From Schoenoplectus triqueter (lineage: Eukaryota > Streptophyta > Magnoliopsida > Poales > Cyperaceae), in assembly GCA_964058805.1 (NCBI GenBank), contig CAXKVV010002144.1, forward strand, positions 806,001 through 870,000: a stretch of DNA of 64,000 nt, in the 5' to 3' direction. The position numbers and the translations under genes were made by a program. The notes below the pieces were generated by a model, which was not told the DNA's origin, searched no databases, and saw nothing but the letters and a program-made list of their open reading frames with translations. How positions within the stretch are numbered: position 1 is the stretch's first letter; every line of letters begins with the position of its first letter. Shown piece by piece: positions 23,915 to 35,355 of this stretch.

Positions 23915-24833
23915 TTTTCGGCGGTACCGAAGGAGTCGTGTCCCGTTTTCATGTTTTGCGGTCCCGGACTCGTTTGTGGCGGTACCGTTGGCGTCGGGAC
24001 CCGTTTTCATGTATAGCGCTCTCGGACTCGTTTTCGGCGGTACCGATGGCTTCGCGTCCCGTTTTCATGTTTTGCGCTCTCGGACTCGTTTTCGGCTGCG
24101 CCGAGGGCGTCGCGTCTCGTTTTCATGTTTTGCGCGCCCGCACTCATTTTCGGCGGTACCGAGGGAGTCGTGTCCCGTTTTCATGTTTTGGGCGCCCGGA
24201 CACGGTTTCGGCGGTACCGAGGGCGTCGGGTCCCGTTTTCATGTTTTGCGCTCCCCGACTTATTTTCGACGGTACCGATGGCGGCGCCGAGGTCGTCGGG
24301 TCTCGTTTTCATGTTTTGCGCTCCCGGACTCATTTTCGGCGGTACCGAAGGAGTCGTGTCCCGTTTTCATGTTTTGCGGTCCCGGACTCGTTTGCGGCGG
24401 TACCGTTGGCGTCGGGACCCGTATTCATGTATAGCGCTCTCAGACTCGTTTTCGGCGGTACCGATGGCGTCGCGTCCCGTTTTCATGTTTTGCGCTCCCG
24501 AACTCGTTTTGGGCGGTACCGAGGGCGTCGGGTCCCGTTTTCATGTTTTGTGTACACGGATTCGTTTTCAGCGGTACCGAGGGCGTCGGTCCCATTTTCG
24601 TGTTTTGCGCTCCCCGACTCGTTTTCGGCGGTAACGATGGCGTCGGGACCCGTTTTCATGTTTTGCGATCGCGGACTCGATTTCGGCGGTACCGATGGCG
24701 TCGGGACCCGTTTTGATGTTTTGCGATCGCGGACTCGATTTCGGCAGTACCGAGGGCGTCGGGTCCCGTTTTCATGTTTTGCGCGCCCGAACTCGGTTTC
24801 GGCGGTACCGAGGGCGTCGGGTCCCGTGTTTTG

Positions 24834-24842
24834 TTTTTTTTT
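24834..24842 (+). repeat. Poly-T tract inside a degenerate monomer
   Basis: Nine consecutive T replace the normal CATGTTTTG segment of one monomer (GTGTTTTG before it, CGCTCCGCG after it). This is the longest homopolymer in the satellite part that I noticed. It may be real slippage or a read error. Confidence 0.7.
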
Positions 24843-24999
24843 CGCTCCGCGACTCGTTTTCGGCGGTACCGTTGGCGTCGGGACCCGTTTTCATGTTTTG
24901 CGCGCCCAAACTCGGTTTCGGCGGTACCGAGGGCTTCGGGTCCTGTTTTCTTGTTTTGCGCCCCCGGACTTGTTTTCGGCGGTACCGAAGGCGTCGGTT

Positions 25000-27638
25000 C
25001 CCGTGTTCATGTTTTGCGCTCCGCGACTCGTTTTCGGCGGTACCGATGGCGTCCGGACCTGTTTTCATGTTTTGCGCTCCCCGACTCATTTTCGGCGGTA
25101 CCGACGGCGTCGAGACCCATTTTCAAGTTTTGCGCCCGGACTAGTTTTCGACGGTATAGAGGGCGACGGGTCCCAATTTCATGTTTTGCGCGCCCGGATT
25201 CATTTTCGGCGGTACCGAGGGCGTCGGGTCCCGTTTTCTTAATTTGTGCGCTCGAACTCATTTTCGGCGATACCGAGGGCGTCGGGTCCCGTTTTCTTAA
25301 TTTGGGCGCTCGAACTCGTTTTCGGCGGTACCGACGACGTCGGGTCCCGTTTTCACGTTTTGCGCGCCCGGACTCGGTTTCGGCTGTACCGAGGGCGTCG
25401 GGACCCGTTATCATGTTTTGCGCGCCCGGACCCGGTTTCGGCGGTACCGAGGGCGTCGTGTCCCGTTTTCATGTTTTGCGCGCTCGGACCCGGTTTCGGC
25501 GGTACCGAGGGCGTCGGGTCCCGTTATCATGTTTTGCGCGCCCGGACCTGGTTTCGGCGGTACCGAGGACGTCGGGTCATGTTTTCATGTTTTGCGCGCC
25601 CGGACCCGGTTTCGGCGGTACCGAGGGCGTCGGGTCCCGTTTTCACGTTTTGCGCGCCCGGACTCGGTATCGGCCGTACCGAGGGCGTCGGGACCCGTTA
25701 TCATGTTTTGCGCGCCCGGACCCGGTTTCGGCGGTACCGAGGGCGTCGGGTCCCGTTTTCATGTTTTGCGCTCCCCGACTCATTTTCGGCGGTACCTATG
25801 GCGTCGCGTCTCGTTTTCATATTTTGCGCGCCCGGACTAATTTTCGGCGGTACCGAGGGCGTCGGGTCCCGTTTTCTTAATTTGTGCGCTCGAACTCGTT
25901 TTCGGCGGTACCGAGGGCGTCGGGTCCCGTTTTCACGTTTTGCGCGCCCAGACTCGGTTTCGGCTGTACCGAGGGCGTCGGGACCCGTTTTCATGTTTTG
26001 CGCGCCCGGACCCGGTTTCGGCGGTACCGAGGGCGTCGGGTCCCGTTTTCACGATTTGCGCGCCCGGACTCGGTTTCGGCTGTACCGAGGGCGTCGGGAC
26101 CCGTTACCATGTTTTGTGCGCCCGGACCAGGTTTCGGCGGTACCGAGGGCGTCGGGTCCCGTTTTCATGTTTTGCGCGCCCGGACCCGGTTTCGGCGGTA
26201 CCGAGGACGTCGGGTCCCGTTTTCATGTTTTGCGCCACCGGACCCGGTTTCGGCGGTACCGAGGGCGTCGGGTCTCGTTTTCACGTTTTGCGCGCCCGGA
26301 CTCGGTTTCGGCCGTACCGAGGGCGTCGGGACCCGTTATCATGTTTTGCGCGCCCGCACCCGGTTTCGGCCGTACCGAGGGCGTCGGGACCCGTTATCAT
26401 GTTTTGCGCGCCCGCACCCGGTTTCGGCGGTACCGAGGGCGTCGGGTCCCGTTTTCATGTTTTGCGCTCCCCGACTCATTTTCGGCGGTACCGATGGCGT
26501 CGCGTCTCGTTTTCATGTTTTGCGCGCCCGGACTAATTTTCAGTGGTACCGAGGGAGTCGGGTCCCGTTTTCATGTTTTGGGCGCCCGGACCCGGTTTCG
26601 GCGGTACCGAGGGCCTCGGGTCCCGTTTTCATGTTTTGCGCTCTCGGACTCTTTTTCGGCTGCGCCGACGGCGTCGCGTCTCGTTTTTATGTTTTGCGCG
26701 CCGGCACTCATTTTCGGCGGTACCGAGGGAGTCGTGTCCCGTTTTCATGTTTTGGGCGCTCGGACCCGGTTTCGGCGGTACCGAGGGCGTCGGGTCCCGT
26801 TTTCATGTTTTGCGCTCCCCGACTCATTTTCGGCGGTACCGATGGCGTCGCATCTCGTTTTCATGTTTTGCGCGCCCGGACCCGGTTTCGGCGGTACCGA
26901 GGACGTCGGGTCCCGTTTTCATGTTTTGCGCCATCGGACCCGGTTTCGGCGGTACCGAGAGCGTCGGGTCCCGTTTTCACGTTTTGCGCGCCCGGACTTG
27001 GTTTCGGCCGTACCGAGGGCGTCGGGACCCGTTATCATGTTTTGCGCGCCTGCACCCGGTTTCGGCGGTACCGAGGGCGTCGGGTCCCGTTTTCATGTTT
27101 TGCGCTCCCCGACTCATTTTCGGCGGTACCGATGGCGTCGCGTCTCGTTTTCATGTTTTGCGTGCCCGGACTAATTTTCAGTGGTACCGAGGGAGTCGGG
27201 ACACGTTATCATGTTTTGCGCGCCCGGACCCGGTTTCGGCGGTACCGAGGGCGTCGGGTCCCGTTTTCTTGTTTTGCGCTCCCCGACTCATTTTCGACGG
27301 TACCGATGGCGTCGAGACTTGTTTTCATGTTTTGCGCTCGCGGACTCGGTGTCGGCGGTCCCGAGGGCGTCGAGTCCCATTTTCATGTTTTGCGCTCCCG
27401 GACTCGTTTTCGGCGGTACCGAGGGCGCCGGGTCCCGTTTTCATGTTTTGCGCACCCGGACTCGTTTTCGGTGGTACCGACGGCGTCGGGTCCCGTGTTC
27501 ATGTTTTGTGCTCCGCGACTCGTTTTCGGCGGTACCGATGGCTTCGGGACCCGTTTTCATGTTTTGCGCTCTCAGACTCGTTTTTAGCAGTACAGATGGC
27601 GTCGGGTCCCGTTTTCATATTTTGCGCGCCCGGACTAA
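25000..27638 (+). repeat. HOR-B, diverged copy of the 2.6-kb block
   Basis: Satellite monomers in the order later found at 33.2-35.4 kb and 35.8-38.0 kb. The stretch 25007-25840 matches 33189-34022 at a constant offset of 8182 bp. It includes the shortened GCGCCCGGACTAGTTTTCGACGG monomer and the CTTAATTTGTG/CTTAATTTGGG pair. The last part (27285-27638) has the same monomer order as the end of each 1.27-kb unit that follows. Confidence 0.8.
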
Positions 27639-28856
27639 TTTTCGGCGGTACCGGGGGCGTCGGGTTCCGTTTTCTTAATTTGTGCGCTCGAACTCGTTTT
27701 CGGCGGTACCGAGGGCGTCGGGTCCCGTTTTCTTAATTTGGGCGCTCGAACTCGTTTTCGGCGGTACTGACGGCGTCGGGTCCCGTTTTCACATTTTGCG
27801 CGCCCGGACTCGGTTTCGGCTGTACCGAGGGCGTCGGGACCCGTTATCATGTTTTGCGCGCCCGGACCCGGTTTCGGCGGTACCGAGGGCGTCGGGTCCC
27901 GTTTTCACGTTTTGCGCGCCCGGACTCGGTTTCGGCTGTACTGAGGGCGTCGGGACCCGTTACCATGTTTTGCGCGCCCGGACTAGGTTTTGGCGGTACC
28001 GAGGGCGTCGGGTCCCGTTTTCATGTTTTGCGCTCCCCGACTCATTTTCGGCGGTACCGATGGCGTCGCATCTCGTTTTCATGTTTTGCGCGCCCGGACC
28101 CGGTTTCGGCGGTACCGAGGACGTCGGGTCCCGTTTTCATGTTTTGCGCCACCGGACCCGGTTTCGGCGGTACCGAGAGCGTCGGGTCCCGTTTTCACGT
28201 TTTGCGCGCCCGGACTCGGTTTCGGCCGTACCGAGGGCGTCGGGACCCGTTATCATGTTTTGCGCGCCCGCACCCGGTTTCGGCGGTACCGAGGGCGTCG
28301 GGTCCCGTTTTCATGTTTTGCGGTCCCGGACTCTTTTTCGGCTGCGCCGAGGGCGTCGCGTCTCGTTTTCATGTTTTGCGCGCCCGCACTCATTTTCGGC
28401 GGTACCGAGGGAGTCGTGTCCCATTTTCATGTTTTGGGCGCCCGGACCCGGTTTCGGCGGTACCGAGGGCGTCGGGTCCCGTTTACATGTTTTGCGCTCC
28501 CCGACTCATTTTCGACGGTACCGATGGCGTCGAGACTTGTTTTCATGTTTTGCGCTCGCGGACTCGGTGTCGGCGGTCCCGAGGGCGTCGAGTCCCGTTT
28601 TCATGTTTTGCGCTCCCGGACTCGTTTTCGGCGGTACCGAGGGCGCCGGGTCCCGTTTTCATGTTTTGCGCACCCGGACTCGTTTTCGGTGGTACCGACG
28701 GCGTCGGGTCCCGTGTTCATGTTTTGTGCTCCGCGACTCGTTTTCGGCGGTACCGATGGCTTCGGGACCCGTTTTCATGTTTTGCGCTCTCGTACTCGTT
28801 TTTGGCAGTACAGATGGCGTCGGGTCCCGTTTTCATATTTTGCGCGCCCGGACTAA
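27639..28856 (+). repeat. HOR-B short unit, copy 1 (1218 bp, 21 monomers)
   Basis: Starts at the diagnostic monomer in which CCGAGGGCG becomes CCGGGGGCG after GGACTAA. Its length is exactly 21 x 58 bp. It lacks one CTTAATTTGTG monomer that copies 2 to 4 carry before the GCGGTCCCGGACTC monomer. Otherwise the order and nearly all variants are the same. Confidence 0.95.
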
Positions 28857-30132
28857 TTTTCGGCGGTACCGGGGGCGTCGGGTCCCGTTTTCTTAATTTG
28901 TGCGCTCGAACTCGTTTTCGGCGGTACCGAGGGCGTCGGGTCCCGTTTTCTTAATTTGGGCGCTCGAACTCGTTTTCGGCGGTACTGACGGCGTCGGGTC
29001 CCGTTTTCACATTTTGCGCGCCCGGACTCGGTTTCGGCTGTACCGAGGGCGTCGGGACCCGTTATCATGTTTTGCGCGCCCGGACCCGGTTTCAGCGGTA
29101 CCGAGGGCGTCGGGTCCCGTTTTCACGTTTTGCGCGCCCGAACTCGGTTTCGGCTGTACTGAGGGCGTCGGGACCCGTTACCATGTTTTGCGCGCCCGGA
29201 CTAGGTTTTGGCGGTACCGAGGGCGTCGGGTCCCGTTTTCATGTTTTGCGCTCCCCGACTCATTTTCGGCGGTACCGATGGCGTCGCATCTCGTTTTCAT
29301 GTTTTGCGCGCCCGGACCCGGTTTCGGCGGTACCGAGGACGTCGGGTCCCGTTTTCATGTTTTGCGCCACCGGACCCGGTTTCGGCGGTACCGAGAGCGT
29401 CGGGTCCCGTTTTCACGTTTTGCGCGCCCGGACTCGGTTTCGGCCGTACCGAGGGCGTCGGGACCCGTTATCATGTTTTGCACGCCCGCACCTGGTTTCG
29501 GCGGTACCGAGGGCGTCGGGTCCCGTTTTCTTAATTTGTGCGCTCGAACTCATTTTCGGCGGTACCGAGGGCGTCGGGTCCCGTTTTCATGTTTTGCGGT
29601 CCCGGACTCTTTTTCGGCTGCGCCGAGGGCGTCGCGTCTCGTTTTCATGTTTTGCGCGCCCGCACTCATTTTCGGCGGTACCGAGGGAGTCGTGTCCCAT
29701 TTTCATGTTTTGGGCGCCCGGACCCGGTTTCGGCGGTACCGAGGGCGTCGGGTCCCGTTTACATGTTTTGCGCTCCCCGACTCATTTTCGACGGTACCGA
29801 TGGCGTCGAGACTTGTTTTCATGTTTTGCGCTCGCGGACTCGGTGTCGGCGGTCCCGAGGGCGTCGAGTCCCGTTTTCATGTTTTGCGCTCCCGGACTCG
29901 TTTTCGGCGGTACCGAGGGCGCCGGGTCCCGTTTTCATGTTTTGCGCACCCGGACTCGTTTTCGGTGGTACCGACGGCGTCGGGTCCCGTGTTCATGTTT
30001 TGTGCTCCGCGACTCGTTTTCGGCGGTACCGATGGCTTCGGGACCCGTTTTCATGTTTTGCGCTCTCGTACTCGTTTTTGGCAGTACAGATGGCGTCGGG
30101 TCCCGTTTTCATATTTTGCGCGCCCGGACTAA
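28857..30132 (+). repeat. HOR-B short unit, copy 2 (1276 bp, 22 monomers)
   Basis: Exactly 22 x 58 bp, with the extra CTTAATTTGTGCGCTCG monomer at about 29530. It shares with copies 3 and 4 the GTTTCAGCG variant early in the unit, but keeps GCGGTACC where copies 3 and 4 have GCGATACC. Confidence 0.95.
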
Positions 30133-31414
30133 TTTTCGGCGGTACCGGGGGCGTCGGGTCCCGTTTTCTTAATTTGTGCGCTCGAACTCGTTTTCGGCGG
30201 TACCGAGGGCGTCGGGTCCCGTTTTCTTAATTTGGGCGCTCGAACTCGTTTTCGGCGGTACTGACGGCGTCGGGTCCCGTTTTCACATTTTGCGCGCCCG
30301 GACTCGGTTTCGGCTGTACCGAGGGCGTCGGGACCCGTTATCATGTTTTGCGCGCCCGGACGCGGACCCGGTTTCAGCGATACCGAGGGCGTCGGGTCCC
30401 GTTTTCACGTTTTGCGCGCCCGAACTCGGTTTCGGCTGTACTGAGGGCGTCGGGACCCGTTACCATGTTTTGCGCGCCCGGACTAGGTTTTGGCGGTACC
30501 GAGGGCGTCGGGTCCCGTTTTCATGTTTTGCGCTCCCCGACTCATTTTCGGCGGTACCGATGGCGTCGCATCTCGTTTTCATGTTTTGCGCGCCCGGACC
30601 CGGTTTCGGCGGTACCGAGGACGTCGGGTCCCGTTTTCATGTTTTGCGCCACCGGACCCGGTTTCGGCGGTACCGAGAGCGTCGGGTCCCGTTTTCACGT
30701 TTTGCGCGCCCGGACTCGGTTTCGGCCGTACCGAGGGCGTCGGGACCCGTTATCATGTTTTGCACGCCCGCACCTGGTTTCGGCGGTACCGAGGGCGTCG
30801 GGTCCCGTTTTCTTAATTTGTGCGCTCGAACTCATTTTCGGCGGTACCGAGGGCGTCGGGTCCCGTTTTCATGTTTTGCGGTCCCGGACTCTTTTTCGGC
30901 TGCGCCGAGGGCGTCGCGTCTCGTTTTCATGTTTTGCGCGCCCGCACTCATTTTCGGCGGTACCGAGGGAGTCGTGTCCCATTTTCATGTTTTGGGCGCC
31001 CGGACCCGGTTTCGGCGGTACCGAGGGCGTCGGGTCCCGTTTACATGTTTTGCGCTCCCCGACTCATTTTCGACGGTACCGATGGCGTCGAGACTTGTTT
31101 TCATGTTTTGCGCTCGCGGACTCGGTGTCGGCGGTCCCGAGGGCGTCGAGTCCCGTTTTCATGTTTTGCGCTCCCGGACTCGTTTTCGGCGGTACCGAGG
31201 GCGCCGGGTCCCGTTTTCATGTTTTGCGCACCCGGACTCGTTTTCGGTGGTACCGACGGCGTCGGGTCCCGTGTTCATGTTTTGTGCTCCGCGACTCGTT
31301 TTCGGCGGTACCGATGGCTTCGGGACCCGTTTTCATGTTTTGCGCTCTCGTACTCGTTTTTGGCAGTACAGATGGCGTCGGGTCCCGTTTTCATATTTTG
31401 CGCGCCCGGACTAA
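30133..31414 (+). repeat. HOR-B short unit, copy 3 (1282 bp, 22 monomers plus 6 bp)
   Basis: Same as copy 2 except for a 6-bp direct duplication (CGCGGA or equivalent) at about 30361-30366, which accounts exactly for 1282 = 22 x 58 + 6. The GCGATACC variant just after it is shared with copy 4, so copies 3 and 4 are the closest pair. Confidence 0.95.
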
Positions 31415-32690
31415 TTTTCGGCGGTACCGGGGGCGTCGGGTCCCGTTTTCTTAATTTGTGCGCTCGAACTCGTTTTCGGCGGTACCGAGGGCGTCGGGTC
31501 CCGTTTTCTTAATTTGGGCGCTCGAACTCGTTTTCGGCGGTACTGACGGCGTCGGGTCCCGTTTTCACATTTTGCGCGCTCGGACTCGGTTTCGGCTGTA
31601 CCGAGGGCGTCGGGACCCGTTATCATGTTTTGCGCGCCCGGACCCGGTTTCAGCGATACCGAGGGCGTCGGGTCCCGTTTTCACGTTTTGCGCGCCCGAA
31701 CTCGGTTTCGGCTGTACTGAGGGCGTCGGGACCCGTTACCATGTTTTGCGCGCCCGGACTAGGTTTTGGCGGTACCGAGGGCGTCGGGTCCCGTTTTCAT
31801 GTTTTGCGCTCCCCGACTCATTTTCGGCGGTACCGATGGCGTCGCATCTCGTTTTCATGTTTTGCGCGCCCGGACCCGGTTTCGGCGGTACCGAGGACGT
31901 CGGGTCCCGTTTTCATGTTTTGCGCCACCGGACCCGGTTTCGGCGGTACCGAGAGCGTCGGGTCCCGTTTTCACGTTTTGCGCGCCCGGACTCGGTTTCG
32001 GCCGTACCGAGGGCGTCGGGACCCGTTATCATGTTTTGCGCGCCCGCACCCGGTTTCGGCGGTACCGAGGGCGTCGGGTCCCGTTTTCTTAATTTGTGCG
32101 CTCGAACTCATTTTCGGCGGTACCGAGGGCGTCGGGTCCCGTTTTCATGTTTTGCGGTCCCGGACTCTTTTTCGGCTGCGCCGAGGGCGTCGCGTCTCGT
32201 TTTCATGTTTTGCGCTCCCGCACTCATTTTCGGCGGTACCGAGGGAGTCGTGTCCCATTTTCATGTTTTGGGCGCCCGGACCCGGTTTCGGCGGTACCGA
32301 GGGCGTCGGGTCCCGTTTACATGTTTTGCGCTCCCCGACTCATTTTCGACGGTACCGATGGCGTCGAGACTTGTTTTCATGTTTTGCGCTCGCGGACTCG
32401 GTGTCGGCGGTCCCGAGGGCGTCGAGTCCCGTTTTCATGTTTTGCGCTCCCGGACTCGTTTTCGGCGGTACCGAGGGCGCCGGGTCCCGTTTTCATGTTT
32501 TGCGCACCCGGACTCGTTTTCGGTGGTACCGACGGCGTCGGGTCCCGTGTTCATGTTTTGTGCTCCGCGACTCGTTTTCGGCGGTACCGATGGCTTCGGG
32601 ACCCGTTTTCATGTTTTGCGCTCTCGGACTCGTTTTTGGCAGTACAGATGGCGTCGGGTCCCGTTTTCATGTTTTGCGCGCCCGAACTCG
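31415..32690 (+). repeat. HOR-B short unit, copy 4
   Basis: Fourth tandem copy, 22 monomers, without the 6-bp insertion of copy 3. It ends at about 32670, where the expected CATATTTTG monomer is replaced by CATGTTTTGCGCGCCCGAAC and the sequence enters the 2.7-kb block. Confidence 0.92.
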
Positions 32691-35355
32691 GTTTCGGCGG
32701 TACCGAGGGCGTCGGCTCCCGTTTTCATGTTTTGCGCTCCGGGACTCATTTTCGGCGGTACCGAGGGCGTCGGGTCCCGTTTTGATGTTTTGCGCTCCCC
32801 GACTCGTTTTCGGCGGTACCGAGGGCGTCGGGTCCAGTTTTCATGTTTTGCGCTCCCCGACTCGTTTTCAGCGGTACCGAGGGCGTCGGGTCCCGTTTTG
32901 ATGTTTTGCGCTCCCCGACTCGTTTTCGGCGGTACCGAGGGCGTCGGGTCCCGTTTTCATTTTTTGCGCTCCCCGACTCATTTTCGGCGGTACCGATGGC
33001 GTCGGGACCCGTTTTCATGTTTTGCGCTCTCAGACTCGTTTTCGGCGGTGCCGAAGGCGTTGGGTCCCGTTTTCATGTTTTGCGCGCCCGCACTCGTTTT
33101 CGGCGGTACCGAGGGCGTCGGGTCCCGTTTTCATGTTTTGCGCGCCCGCACTCGTTTTCGGCTGTACCGAGGGCGTCGGGTCCCGTTTTCATGTTTTGCG
33201 CACCCGGACTCGGTTTCGACGGTACCGAGGGCGTCGGGTCCCGTGTTCATGTTTTGCGCTCCCCAACTCATTTTCGGCGGTACCGACGGCGTCGAGACCC
33301 ATTTTCAAGTTTTGCGCCCGGACTAGTTTTCGACGGTATAGAGGGCGACGGGTCCCAATTTCATGTTTTGCGCGCCTGGATTCGTTTTCGGCGGTACCGA
33401 GGGCGTCGGGTCCCGTTTTCTTAATTTGTGCGCTCGAACTCGTTTTCGGCGATACCGAGGGCGTCGGGTCCCGTTTTCTTAATTTGGGCGCTCGAACTCG
33501 TTTTCGGCGGTACCGACGACGTCGGGTCCCGTTTTCACGTTTTGCGCGCCCGGACTCGGTTTCGGCTGTACCGAGGGCGTCGGGACCCGTTATCATGTTT
33601 TGCGCGCCCGGACCCGGTTTCAGCGGTACCGAGGGCGTCGGGTCCCGTTTTCATGTTTTGCGCGCTCGGACCCGGTTTCGGCGGCACCGAGGGCGTCGGG
33701 TCCCGTTATCATGTTTTGCGCGCCCGGACCTGATTTCGGCGGTACCGAGGACGTCGGGTCCCGTTTTCATGTTTTGCGCGCCCGGACCCGGTTTCGGCGG
33801 TACCGAGGGCGTCGGGTCCCGTTTTCACGTTTTGCGTGCCCGGACTCGGTTTCGGCCGTACCGAGGGCGTCGGGACCCGTTATCATGTTTTGCGCGCCCG
33901 GACCCGGTTTCGGCGGTACCGAGGGCGTCGGGTCCCGTTTTCATGTTTTGCGCTCCCCGACTCATTTTCGGCGGTACCTATGGCGTCGCGTCTCGTTTTC
34001 ATATTTTGCGCGCCCGGACTAATTTTCGGCGGTACCGGGGGCGTCGGGTCCCGTTTTCTTAATTTGTGCGCTCGAACTCGTTTTCGGCGGTACCGAGGGC
34101 GTCGGGTCCCGTTTTCTTAATTTGGGCGCTCGAACTCGTTTTCGGCGGTACTGACGGCGTCGGGTCCCGTTTTCACATTTTGCGCGCCCGGACTCGGTTT
34201 CGGCTGTACCGAGGGCGTCGGGACCCGTTATCATGTCTTGCGCGCCCGGACCCGGTTTCGGCGGTACCGAGGGCGTCGGGTCCCGTTTTCACGTTTTGCG
34301 CGCCCGGACTCGGTTTCGGCTGTACCGAGGGCGTCGGGACCCGTTACCATGTTTTGCGCGCCCGGACCAGGTTTCGGCGGTACCGAGGGCGTCGGGTCCC
34401 GTTTTCATGTTTTGCGCTCCCCGACTCATTTTCGGCGGTACCGATGGCGTCGCATCTCGTTTTCATGTTTTGCGCGCCCGGACCCGGTTTCGGCGGTACC
34501 GAGGACGTCGGGTCCCGTTTTCATGTTTTGCGCCACCGGACCCGGTTTCGGCGGTACCGAGAGCGTCGGGTCCCGTTTTCACGTTTTGCTCGCCCGGACT
34601 CGGTTTCGGCCGTACCGAGGGCGTCGGGACCCGTTATCATGTTTTGCGCGCCCGCACCCGGTTTCGGCGGTACCGAGGGCGTCGGGTCCCGTTTTCATGT
34701 TTTGCGCTCCCCGACTCATTTTCGGCGGTACCGATGGCGTCGCGTCTCGTTTTCATGTTTTGCGCGCCCGGACTAATTTTCAGTGGTACCGAGGGAGTCG
34801 GGTCCCGTTTTCGTGTTTTGGGCGCCCGGACCCGGTTTCGGCGGTACCGAGGGCGTCGGGTCCCGTTTGCATGTTTTGCGCTCTCGGACTCTTTTTCGGC
34901 TGCGCCGACTGCGTCGCGTCTCGTTTTTATGTTTTGCGCGCCCGCACTCATTTTCGGCGGTACCGAGGGAGTCGTGTCCCGTTTTCATGTTTTGGGCGCC
35001 CGGACCCGGTTTCGGCGGTACCGAGGGCGTCGGGTCCCGTTTTCTTGTTTTGCGCTCCCCGACTCATTTTCGACGGTACCGATGGCGTCGAGACTTGTTT
35101 TCATGTTTTGCGCTCGCGGACTCGGTGTCGGCGGTCCCGAGGGCATCGAGTCCCGTTTTCATGTTTTGCGCTCCCGGACTCGTTTTCGGCGGTACCGAGG
35201 GCGCCGGGTCCCGTTTTCATGTTTTGCGCACCCGGACTCGTTTTCGGTGGTACCGACGGCGTCGGGTCCCGTGTTCATGTTTTGTGCTCCGCGACTCGTT
35301 TTCGGCGGTACCGATGGCTTCGGGACCCGTTTTCATGTTTTGCGCTCTCGGACTC
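32632..35355 (+). repeat. HOR-B long block, copy 1 (2724 bp)
   Basis: Block starting at the TTTTTGGCAGTAC monomer. It aligns with the next copy at offsets of 2724, then 2666, then 2608 bp. The two steps of 58 bp are single monomers present here and absent from copy 2: one near 32900, the other the CTTAATTTGGG monomer near 34120. It overlaps the end of the fourth short unit because both share that marker monomer. Confidence 0.9.

Larger units (their letters stand above)
18800..25000 (+). repeat. Satellite zone without a clean higher-order period
   Basis: Mixed monomer variants bridging the HOR-A and HOR-B organisations. The first part (to about 20400) still uses the HOR-A ctaaatttgggcg module, near 18940, 19630 and 20265; corresponding module ends at 19052 and 19748 are 12 monomers apart (696 bp). 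From about 21250 the CTTAATTTG form appears, and by 22550-22610 both forms occur side by side. Two 70-bp monomers are here (23845 and 24263). I found no long constant offset linking this zone to others, though short stretches resemble both sides. Confidence 0.75.

Noticed and set aside
24823..24845. Possible terminator or functional poly-T signal
   Set aside because: It is one degenerate monomer in which T replaces the CATGTTTTG segment. No RNA gene or hairpin precedes it, so slippage or read error is more likely.
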